DNA from: Chlamydiales bacterium | GTDB lineage: Bacteria; Chlamydiota; Chlamydiia; Chlamydiales; FEN-1388 | Assembly (NCBI GenBank): GCA_021372185.1 | Contig: JAJFUY010000365.1 | Location: 1 to 6,678 of the forward strand | Length of the DNA: 6,678 nucleotides | Direction: 5' to 3' | Part shown: positions 1-4,800 of the stretch, one piece after another | Layout: each line of letters starts with the position of its first letter | Numbering within the stretch: position 1 is the stretch's first letter | The notes under the pieces: generated by a model | What the model saw: the letters and a program-made list of their open reading frames with translations, nothing else | Database searches by the model: none | Told to the model about the DNA's origin: nothing | Made by a program: the position numbers and the translations under genes

Positions 1-801
1 CAAAAAATCTATTTCTCTCATACGCACTTTCATGCTTGTCCATTCTGCTGGCTCAAATTTGATATATGCCATAAGGAGATATAAGAGTTCGACATAGTCT
101 GTACGTGAATGACTATGAGCGAGATTCAGTAGCCATCTAAAAAGAGTGTTTGCTTTTTCTTGGGGTTCGCGAGTGAGCATTTCCCACATGTGATCTTCAA
201 GTACTAATTTTAGAAAGTCAACATAAAATGGGTCGTAGATTTCTGTGGGTAGGTTTTCTAAAGTGCACTCAGGTGAATTATTCTGCCTTCTCACCGCAGC
301 TTTTTCTAGCTCACCCATGCACTTCATCATCTCAACATGGTCTTTTGGATTACGGAAGCATTTGGATTTCCACTCTCTAAACCCATTAGAAAAAAGCCCA
401 ACCAGGTCATACGCTTCATTTTTTTCTGAACAAACATGAGTATAGATACTCTCCCAATCAATCGGAAGATTTTCCTCTTCTTGTACATATTCAGTAATAG
501 CCTCATCAAGTTCTCCATTCAAAGGGTATATGAATGCACACTCATCGAGTTGGCTATAGAGGTCGGCAAAGTAGGGAAGAGCCTGAAAAAGCAAAGTACG
601 GTCACTTTCTTGATTTCGCCTGAGAAGCACTAAAATCGTTGCCTGAAGATCTGAAATGGAAAATTTAGAAAAATCACTTTTTGAGAGGCTTTCAATAAAT
701 GTATCAACACTATTGCCACGAAGCGCCTGTTCTGGAGAAACTTCTTGAGAAAAAGTATTATTCGGGCCGACATGAGCTAAAACCGGGGGCAAACTAATCA
801 T
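1..801 (-). CDS. Unrecognised protein, N-terminal 267 residues (3' end beyond the left edge)
   Basis: An uninterrupted frame runs from an ATG at 801-799 to base 1 with no stop, so the protein continues beyond the window. The frame upstream of this ATG stays open to a TGA near 855 but contains no ATG, GTG or TTG, so the start is well fixed. No Shine-Dalgarno site precedes it. The protein is soluble-looking, acidic and mostly helical, without signal peptide or membrane segment. I recognise no family. Residues about 202-264 (DHMWEMLTREPQEK, then LLNLAHS, then FEPAEWTSMKVRMRE) follow the same pattern as the repeats of the 471-residue protein at 1600-3015: Trp, about 18 residues, a Leu-rich helix, then a second Trp. 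I infer that the two are distant relatives. It is transcribed divergently from the RING gene. A candidate effector is possible but unsupported by any motif. Confidence 0.85.
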   Translation of the reverse strand, partial: MISLPPVLAHVGPNNTFSQEVSPEQALRGNSVDTFIESLSKSDFSKFSISDLQATILVLLRRNQESDRTLLFQALPYFADLYSQLDECAFIYPLNGELDEAITEYVQEEENLPIDWESIYTHVCSEKNEAYDLVGLFSNGFREWKSKCFRNPKDHVEMMKCMGELEKAAVRRQNNSPECTLENLPTEIYDPFYVDFLKLVLEDHMWEMLTREPQEKANTLFRWLLNLAHSHSRTDYVELLYLLMAYIKFEPAEWTSMKVRMREIDFL

Positions 802-826
802 ATAATATACAGATTTTTGAGCAAGA

Positions 827-856
827 ATTATTCCAAAATAAGTAGGATCGCGTCAA
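827..856 (-). promoter_or_regulatory. Candidate sigma70-type promoter for the partial gene at the left edge
   Basis: On the minus strand TTGACG (856-851, 5 of 6 to consensus) is followed after 18 bp by AATAAT (832-827, 5 of 6). Transcription would begin near 820, leaving a leader of about 20 bases before the ATG at 801. The match is to consensus only. Confidence 0.5.
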
Positions 857-863
857 ACAATAT

Positions 864-892
864 TTGCCTACTTAATTATGATATGGTAGACT
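864..892 (+). promoter_or_regulatory. Weak candidate promoter for the RING gene
   Basis: TTGCCT (864-869) and TAGACT (887-892) lie 17 bp apart, each matching 4 of 6 consensus bases, about 35 bp upstream of the ATG at 927. It lies back to back with the promoter proposed for the minus-strand gene, without overlapping it. The hexamers are poor, so this is tentative. Confidence 0.25.
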
Positions 893-926
893 ATTTGCAA
901 AAAACTCGAAAACTCTTTTTTTACAT

Positions 927-1538
927 ATGGCTATTGCAGCTAATTCTTATTCTTCTTATAACATTGTTGGTGATGCAGACTGTGTGATTTGCCGTGATCC
1001 ATTGCACGGCACCGTCATGGCTCATGATAAAAAGCATCCAGTTCATGAAGCGTGTATAAAACAGTGGCTCATAGTACAGAGATCGTGTCCTGTATGTAGA
1101 CAAGATATTGATATAAGATCGCTATTTAGCTGGCGAAAACTTCTATCACACGAAATTCAAGATGTTCCAAGGGTTGCAGGTGGCATCGCAGGAATATGCG
1201 CACTTTTTGGCTCTCTTTTCATGCAGGTTCCAGACGAAAGGCCTTTTACTTGGACAAAAACTATTGGATGTCTACTTGCTGGTCCAGAAATCATTCGTCG
1301 TTGTTGCCAACACATAACACCCGGGCAAAGAGAGTTCCTTAACATTTATCATTTAGGCGTACGAATTGGGGTAATTTCAACGATGGCAGGGGTAGGGATG
1401 TTAGGGTTTAATATCGCAAGCCTTACAGGTGATATCGCAGAGGAAATAACCGGCCTTCGCATCCTCAGACCCCTTGGCTTTGCGGTACTACCTTCAGCAG
1501 TTAGCCTCACAACCTATATCGCCAAAAAAATTCTTTAA
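927..1538 (+). CDS. Membrane-anchored RING-H2-like finger protein, putative ubiquitin ligase
   Basis: A 203-residue protein with a RING-type zinc finger at residues 19-57: C19-x2-C22, H37-x2-H40-x2-C43, then C54-P-V-C57, with the Trp (W47) and Pro (P55) usual at the E2-binding face. RING domains bind an E2 enzyme and promote ubiquitin transfer. Bacteria lack ubiquitin, so such proteins normally act in the eukaryotic host. The third ligand is unusual: K35 sits where Cys is expected two residues before the first His, with H33 nearby as a possible substitute. After the finger, hydrophobic segments at about 81-101, 143-168 and 181-199 suggest a multi-pass membrane anchor facing the host cytosol. 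No Sec signal and no clear Shine-Dalgarno site precede the ATG; the upstream run is T-rich. The 471-residue gene follows after 61 bp on the same strand. Function is inferred from the domain only. Confidence 0.85.
   Translation: MAIAANSYSSYNIVGDADCVICRDPLHGTVMAHDKKHPVHEACIKQWLIVQRSCPVCRQDIDIRSLFSWRKLLSHEIQDVPRVAGGIAGICALFGSLFMQVPDERPFTWTKTIGCLLAGPEIIRRCCQHITPGQREFLNIYHLGVRIGVISTMAGVGMLGFNIASLTGDIAEEITGLRILRPLGFAVLPSAVSLTTYIAKKIL
981..1097 (+). other. RING-H2-like zinc finger domain with atypical third ligand
   Basis: This segment encodes residues 19-57. Seven of eight expected metal ligands are in register (C19, C22, H37, H40, C43, C54, C57). The Cys expected before H37 is missing; the local sequence is HDKKHPVHEAC, so H33 or D34 could replace it. 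A classical RING has C-x(1-3)-H at this place, and H33-x3-H37 keeps a legal spacing. Confidence 0.75.
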
Positions 1539-1599
1539 CTGGCGGAGCATTATAAGTTGCTGTATTATGTGCAGTGTAATTATATTTATGAGGTGATGT

Positions 1600-3015
1600 A
1601 TGTCAGTTGAAAGTGCAACAAAGGTTTCACATACTTGTTATATTAAAGATCTGCAAGGTGAGAAGGTTGTACCACTACAGCCTGACACACTTACACTACT
1701 TTTTAATTCTTTAGAATTTCACCATCAGATATGGGGGCCAAGAACTTCTGAGCAGGTCTTGCGTGGAGAACGACATACAGACACGTGCGTGAAGGATCTT
1801 ACAATAGGTGAGCTGGATGTATATACCCGGCGAGTCCAAACTGTGTTTTTGCAAAAGACATTTGCCCAAAATTGGGCAAAATCCTTTATGAGCGAGCTTA
1901 TTCAAGCCATTCCCACTAACGCTCTAGAGGCATTGAGATTTCTGCTTACAGTTCCTGATAAAAAGAGGCCTGAATATGGCGAGACAGTTGATTACAGTAC
2001 CGATATTGAACTGTATAAAGCCTGTAAAAAAACTCAAGACGTTGCTTGTTGTATTGCCGCATTTGACGCAGCTCTTGCAACAAAAGATGCTGAGCTTATT
2101 GCATCTGCTTTTGAGGTATTGCCAGGCAATAATGGCAAAGTTGCAAAGTATTTTCTAGAAAAAGTGCAGAGTGCACTCTTTTTACTTTCTGGGCAGAAAG
2201 ATGATGACCAGAAAATCTCAAAACGACTCTTTTCTTGTTTAGGAACAAATGTAGCTCGTACTCATCAACAAAAATGGATCGATTTTACATACTGTTTTAG
2301 AGAATACTACCGCATTGATTATCAGTTAGATGACAGCATGCTCGCTTCTGCATATTCAACAACGGCAAAAGGAACAGCAAGTCTTGATGCTGAGTCGCCA
2401 TTATACGATCATTTAAATGGGATGTTGCAATCTGCTGACCCGCAAAAAACTTGGGAAGAAATTCCAGATTCTGAGAAAAAAGAACATGCAGTAAGCTTTG
2501 CTTGTCTATTTTTAAGAGTGCGTCTTACATCAACAAATGAACAAAAGCTAGAAGCCTTTCGTTGTATCACCAAAGAATTTATGGCAGAAACTGTTAAAGG
2601 TTTAGATTCTAAACTTCAAGAATCAATACAACTGTTGCTTAAAGCCGATAACTTTCTGTATAAATTTGGATCTCCTATTACTATTGCTGAGCGTGCCCGT
2701 CTAAATGATCAACTTGCAGGCGCAGGTACCAAATTAGCCTATTCTACGTCTAAAGAGGATGTAGTTGAGGTAGACATAGACCTCTATAAGCAGCTAAAAG
2801 CCTTAAATAACTCGTCCGATCTAGATAAAATCTGGAAAGCAATTTCCCCAGAGCTAAAACTAGAATATGCAGTGACTTTTGCACTCATGCTAGCAAAGCT
2901 CTCCAACCTCAAAAAGCCAGTGAGTGACGTCACCAAAGACTTCTACAAAACCATCGTCTTGCAACTAGACCCCCAAACCCAAAAATGGATTAAAGGCATT
3001 ATTCGCGAGCCATAA
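1600..3015 (+). CDS. Unrecognised 471-residue helical protein with internal repeats
   Basis: The ATG at 1600 follows a good ribosome site (GAGGTG, 1590-1595); a nearby ATG at 1596 meets a stop after four codons, so 1600 is the start. No signal peptide, membrane segment or catalytic motif is visible. The C-terminal half holds two related units, residues about 267-348 and 394-470. Each begins with LY plus a helix, then a Trp helix (KTWEEIPDSEKKEHAVSF versus DKIWKAISPELKLEYAVTF), a Leu-rich helix, T-K-[DE]-F and an amphipathic end. Residues 137-229 (from IELYK to QQKWIDF) may be a more diverged unit with an insertion. The protein is probably an all-helical scaffold. It may share a transcript with the RING gene, 61 bp upstream. 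Its stop lies inside a degraded repeat fragment. I do not recognise the family; a secreted host-interaction role is conjecture from context. Confidence 0.85.
   Translation: MSVESATKVSHTCYIKDLQGEKVVPLQPDTLTLLFNSLEFHHQIWGPRTSEQVLRGERHTDTCVKDLTIGELDVYTRRVQTVFLQKTFAQNWAKSFMSELIQAIPTNALEALRFLLTVPDKKRPEYGETVDYSTDIELYKACKKTQDVACCIAAFDAALATKDAELIASAFEVLPGNNGKVAKYFLEKVQSALFLLSGQKDDDQKISKRLFSCLGTNVARTHQQKWIDFTYCFREYYRIDYQLDDSMLASAYSTTAKGTASLDAESPLYDHLNGMLQSADPQKTWEEIPDSEKKEHAVSFACLFLRVRLTSTNEQKLEAFRCITKEFMAETVKGLDSKLQESIQLLLKADNFLYKFGSPITIAERARLNDQLAGAGTKLAYSTSKEDVVEVDIDLYKQLKALNNSSDLDKIWKAISPELKLEYAVTFALMLAKLSNLKKPVSDVTKDFYKTIVLQLDPQTQKWIKGIIREP
2398..2643 (+). repeat. Protein-level repeat unit 1 in the 471-residue protein
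   Basis: Residues about 267-348 align with residues 394-470 of the same protein. Conserved positions include L-Y near the start, W, A-V-[ST]-F-A, I/V-T-K-[DE]-F and a closing amphipathic helix. The DNA has diverged, so this is an old duplication. Confidence 0.6.
2779..3009 (+). repeat. Protein-level repeat unit 2 in the 471-residue protein
   Basis: Residues about 394-470, the partner of unit 1; about six residues shorter, the gap falling between the Leu-rich helix and the V-T-K-D-F motif. It ends almost at the C terminus. Confidence 0.6.
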
Positions 3016-3046
3016 ATCTATTTCACTGGCAGCTGCAGTACAGCTT
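3010..3046 (+). repeat. Degraded head fragment (copy D) of the structured repeat
   Basis: Bases 3010-3046 match the first 38 bases of copy A with about eight differences and one deletion: both begin CCATAAAT, continue with TATTTC and end with ACAGCTT. The rest of the unit is absent. The CCAGC hairpin is broken here, but the alternative AGCTG-CAGTA-CAGCT hairpin is intact. The TAA stop of the upstream gene (3013-3015) lies inside the match. Confidence 0.65.
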
Positions 3047-3074
3047 GAAATGGATCTAAGACAGCATCCATGAT

Positions 3075-3205
3075 CCATAAATGTATTTCCAGCGGCAGCT
3101 GGAGGACAGCTTATAGCCCCGCGTGTATCGAAAGGCCGAAGGCCTGAAGAGAAACGCGGGGAACTCCGGTGGTATCAATAAAGAGAGCAGTGGTAACTGC
3201 GAAAC
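3075..3205 (+). repeat. Structured three-hairpin repeat, copy A
   Basis: A 131 bp unit running from CCATAAATG to the conserved end GCGAAAC. Hairpin 1 is CCAGC-GGCA-GCTGG (3089-3102). Hairpin 2 has a perfect 8 bp outer stem, CCCCGCGT with ACGCGGGG (3117-3124 and 3154-3161), an 8 by 8 internal loop, and an apical AGGCC-GAA-GGCCT (3133-3145). Hairpin 3 is GCAGT-GGTA-ACTGC (3187-3200). The terminal GCGAAAC lies 11 bp from the transposase stop codon. No T-run follows the stems, so it is not a standard intrinsic terminator. The unit is related to REP or MITE-like palindromic elements by architecture, not by recognised sequence. Confidence 0.85.
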
Positions 3206-3216
3206 GAGCACGCGCA

Positions 3217-3669
3217 TTAGTCAAAAATAAATCGCGGATCATATTTTATGTTATGGCGCTCCAAGAACATCTGAAATTCTTCTTCAAATGTCATTGTCGC
3301 ATGGTGCGCAGCTTGATTTTCTATGTAATTTTTCACCTTTGCCAGAGCGGAAAAACTGACCGAATAAGAGGCAAAGCCTTTTTGCCAAGCAAAGTCTTTT
3401 AGTTGAGGGAAATTTTTATGTACCCAAAGAGACGAACATGCTTTTACATCACGGATTACTTCAGAATATTTATCGAGATTTTTAAGTTCTATCATTAAAT
3501 GAATATGATCCTGCATGCCTCCAATTTCTATGAGGTCCCCATTATTATTTTTGATGATTCCAAACATATATGCATAAAGTTTGGGCTGCAATTCTGGATT
3601 AATGTAAGGGATGCGGCCTTTTGTAGACCAAATCCAATGAAAGTAATGGACCTTATAGGAATGCGCCAT
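3217..3669 (-). CDS. Y1 HUH-family transposase (IS200/RAYT type)
   Basis: A 150-residue single-strand transposase of the Y1_Tnp fold. The metal-binding HUH motif is H55-I56-H57 within QDHIHLMI. The nucleophile is Y115 in VKNYIENQ, with Q119 four residues on as usual for the family. The N-terminal strand (HYFHWIWSTKGR), the R73-D74-V75-K76 with S79-S80 segment and the ending FEEEFQMFLERHNIKYDPR are also family-like. The family cuts and joins single-stranded DNA by recognising hairpins, through a 5' phosphotyrosine. The length is normal and there is no frameshift, so the enzyme may be active. The ATG at 3669 has only a weak GGGG ribosome site about 12 bp upstream. The inverted structured repeats on both sides point to the REP-associated (RAYT) branch; the protein alone does not settle IS200 versus RAYT. 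Confidence 0.92.
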   Translation of the reverse strand: MAHSYKVHYFHWIWSTKGRIPYINPELQPKLYAYMFGIIKNNNGDLIEIGGMQDHIHLMIELKNLDKYSEVIRDVKACSSLWVHKNFPQLKDFAWQKGFASYSVSFSALAKVKNYIENQAAHHATMTFEEEFQMFLERHNIKYDPRFIFD

Positions 3670-3751
3670 TTTTAGCTTAACCCCATGATGTGCGATAATT
3701 CATATCAGTTAAGAAAAATTTGTGAAAGAAGGTTTGTAGAGTAAACGTTTT

Positions 3752-3874
3752 GTTTCGCAGTTATCACTGCTCCTCTTTTGTGATTGCTTTTGACCCCACG
3801 TTCCATTACAGGCCTACCGGCCTTTCATTGCACGTGGGGCTATAAGCTGTGCTCCAGCTGCCGCTGGAAATACA
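3752..3874 (-). repeat. Structured three-hairpin repeat, copy B (inverted)
   Basis: Reverse complement of copy A, 123 bp, from GTTTCGC (3752) to the end of GGAAATACA (3874). Hairpin 1 is at 3854-3867. The hairpin 2 outer stem is CCCCACGT with ACGTGGGG (3794-3801, 3832-3839), where copy A has CCCCGCGT with ACGCGGGG, so both sides changed together. The apical stem is AGGCC-GGTA-GGCCT read on the minus strand. Hairpin 3 is at 3757-3770 with loop GATA on the minus strand. It lies 82 bp upstream of the transposase start. Confidence 0.85.
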
Positions 3875-3957
3875 AATCTTGTTCATTATCAGCCTTACCG
3901 AAAAAGTGCGTTATTCAACTAACTGCCATGAAAACATAAAAAGATAAACTAGCCTTT

Positions 3958-4075
3958 TTTCAGCGGTAGCTGAAAGACAGCTTTAGCCCCACCTGCAATG
4001 AAAGGCCGGTAGGCCTGCAATGGAACGTGGGGTCTAGGTCAAATCACGATATAGTGAGCAGTGGAACTGCGAAAC
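3958..4075 (+). repeat. Structured three-hairpin repeat, copy C
   Basis: Plus-oriented copy, about 118 bp, ending at GCGAAAC (4069-4075). Hairpin 1 is TTTCAGC-GGTA-GCTGAAA (3958-3975), a 7 bp perfect stem carrying a C-G to T-A paired change relative to copies A and B. Hairpin 2 is CCCCACCT with ACGTGGGG (3987-3994, 4025-4032), one mismatch, with apical AGGCC-GGTA-GGCCT. Hairpin 3 is GCAGT-GGA-ACTGC (4058-4070). It stands apart from the transposase unit, as an independently moved copy would. Between copies B and C (3875-3957) I see nothing recognisable. Confidence 0.85.
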
Positions 4076-4116
4076 TATATTATTGATAAAACCAAAATCG
4101 GATATCAGTTCTTACG

Positions 4117-4161
4117 ATGAGGAAGTTTGTCATGGGTTTGGTATTGTTGTGTTGTCCCTAA
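4117..4161 (+). CDS. Very short ORF resembling the start of a lipoprotein signal peptide
   Basis: ATG at 4117 encodes 14 residues, MRKFVMGLVLLCCP, then TAA. The basic start, hydrophobic core and LLCC look like a signal peptide with a lipobox, but nothing follows. There is no ribosome site. It ends 16 bp before the next start codon. It is either the stump of a broken lipoprotein gene, a leader peptide, or chance. Confidence 0.2.
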   Translation: MRKFVMGLVLLCCP

Positions 4162-4177
4162 ATAAAGGAGGACGGTT

Positions 4178-4390
4178 ATGAGTTCACTTACAACAGCAAC
4201 AGGTGTATCTTTAATGAGAACACTTCCGATGGTTTCTCATATAGTAACACGGGGGTTTACCTACTGCATTTTCTACACGCAATATGGCAGCGCTAGCGGC
4301 GCTTTGGCTCAAATGATGCTGAATTGCGGCCTTACCAAGGCTATTAAAGAGGCTAGCGCTTACAAAAAGCTCAAGATCTGCTATGCGTAA
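4178..4390 (+). CDS. Small ORF of unknown nature with very strong ribosome site
   Basis: The ATG is preceded by AAGGAGG (4165-4171) at a 6 bp spacing, the best ribosome site in the window. The 70-residue product resembles no family I know and has no clear signal or membrane segment. Almost all of it is antisense to the LysR-type remnant at 4211-4414, whose protein sequence is much more convincing. A likely reading is that the ribosome site and first codons belong to a former gene now joined to unrelated debris. Translation is possible; function is doubtful. Confidence 0.25.
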   Translation: MSSLTTATGVSLMRTLPMVSHIVTRGFTYCIFYTQYGSASGALAQMMLNCGLTKAIKEASAYKKLKICYA

Positions 4391-4414
4391 ATAACGAAGC
4401 TGAGAAAAATGCAT
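4211..4414 (-). pseudogene. Truncated LysR-family regulator, helix-turn-helix remnant
   Basis: From an ATG at 4414 the minus strand encodes 67 residues. Residues about 6-56 resemble the LysR winged helix: LRYLRIADLELFVSA, then SLGKAA, then HLSQSAASAAILRVE and VGKPPC, which follow the family pattern (x-L-x-x-F, G-x-x-A-A, L-x-[IV]-S-Q-[SP]-A-x-S, R-x-E, G-x-P-L). LysR regulators are about 300 residues and bind DNA through this N-terminal domain; here the frame stops just after it and no effector-binding domain follows. It is most likely a decayed fragment; a stand-alone DNA-binding peptide is possible but less likely. An in-frame TTG at 4450 would add 12 residues not typical of the family. It is antisense to the ORF at 4178-4390. 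Confidence 0.55.
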
Positions 4415-4500
4415 GGATATAAGGATACCTCTCAAATCTCCTTGTTGCAAGTAGTTTTTTGTGATGTGACTATAAAGTATTATCGCAAAATTTTAGTGTG

Positions 4501-4509
4501 TGATAGAAT
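4501..4509 (+). promoter_or_regulatory. Candidate extended -10 promoter of the toxin-antitoxin pair
   Basis: TGATAGAAT contains the extended -10 TG and a hexamer with 5 of 6 matches to TATAAT. The -35 position has no good hexamer, which extended -10 promoters tolerate. It lies 36 bp before the antitoxin ATG. Confidence 0.35.
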
Positions 4510-4512
4510 TAG

Positions 4513-4527
4513 GCTAGACAAGCTAGC
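4513..4527 (+). promoter_or_regulatory. Inverted repeat, candidate antitoxin operator
   Basis: GCTAG-ACAAG-CTAGC is a perfect 5 bp inverted repeat just downstream of the candidate -10, overlapping the likely start of transcription. A further CTAG follows at once (AGCTAGCTAG). Phd/YefM antitoxins bind short palindromes at their own promoter, so this position suits autorepression. The function is inferred. Confidence 0.4.
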
Positions 4528-4545
4528 TAGATTGGAGGCGTTGTT

Positions 4546-4800
4546 ATGGCACTTAGACAGTGGAAATTACAGGATGCAAAAAATCATTTCAGCGAAGTTG
4601 TAGAATCTGCGATGAATGATGGCCCGCAAGAGGTTACAAAGCATGGAGAGCATGCTGTTGTTATTCTCTCTTTTGCTCAATATGAACAGCTTATTCGTCC
4701 GACAAAAAATTTGGTAGAATTTTTTAAAGATTCACCATTTTATGGAGTAGAACTAGATTTTGAACGCAGCAAAGATGTTCCACGTGAGGTTGATTTTTAA
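4546..4800 (+). CDS. Phd/YefM-family antitoxin
   Basis: An 84-residue protein with the Phd/YefM N-terminal DNA-binding domain (residues about 5-52: W6-K-L-Q-D-A-K-N-H-F, then QEVTKHGEHAVVILSFAQYEQL). The C-terminal tail (about 57-84: FFKDSPFYG, LDFERSKDVPREVDF) fits the toxin-binding tail of Phd antitoxins paired with PIN toxins (F-x-x-S-P-x-x-G, L-D-x-E-R, P-R-E). It neutralises the ribonuclease encoded next and probably represses the operon with it. The ribosome site GGAGG (4534-4538) sits 7 bp from the ATG. The toxin start overlaps the stop by one base, so translation is coupled. Family length is normal and no residue appears missing. Confidence 0.93.
   Translation: MALRQWKLQDAKNHFSEVVESAMNDGPQEVTKHGEHAVVILSFAQYEQLIRPTKNLVEFFKDSPFYGVELDFERSKDVPREVDF

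Larger units (their letters stand above)
3075..3874. mobile_element. Candidate RAYT/IS200-like unit: transposase between inverted structured repeats
   Basis: Copies A (plus) and B (minus) of the repeat face each other around the Y1 transposase, their GCGAAAC ends pointing inward at 3205 and 3752, so the roughly 800 bp unit has inverted ends of 120-130 bp. Insertion elements of the IS200/IS605 family do not have long inverted ends but use subterminal hairpins; RAYT transposases are known to be bracketed by inverted REP palindromes. This arrangement fits the second pattern better. No tnpB or omega RNA is present. The outer limits of the mobile unit are inferred. Confidence 0.55.

Noticed and set aside
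245..633. Two plus-strand ORFs of about 65 codons, and a minus-strand ORF at 327-518
   Set aside because: All lie over the continuous 267-codon minus-strand frame, which explains the region better; none has a ribosome site or recognisable product.
1539..1599. A separate promoter (TTGCTG with TATATT at 18 bp) for the 471-residue gene
   Set aside because: Transcription would start at or within the ribosome site, leaving almost no leader; co-transcription with the RING gene is at least as likely.
3117..3161. Hairpin 2 of copy A as an intrinsic terminator of the 471-residue gene
   Set aside because: The stem is GC-rich but no T-run follows it, and the same structure occurs in copies not placed after genes in that way.
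3169..3402. A 77-codon plus-strand ORF over the end of the repeat and the transposase gene
   Set aside because: It is antisense to the well-supported transposase, starts inside the repeat, and its product has no sensible pattern.
3010..4075. CRISPR array or classical IS605 element with omega RNA
   Set aside because: The repeats are long, few, irregularly spaced and in both orientations, with no cas genes; no tnpB or zinc-finger nuclease frame is present.
4409..4603. A 64-codon plus-strand ORF running into the antitoxin gene
   Set aside because: It overlaps the antitoxin start in another frame, has no ribosome site, and covers the likely promoter and operator.
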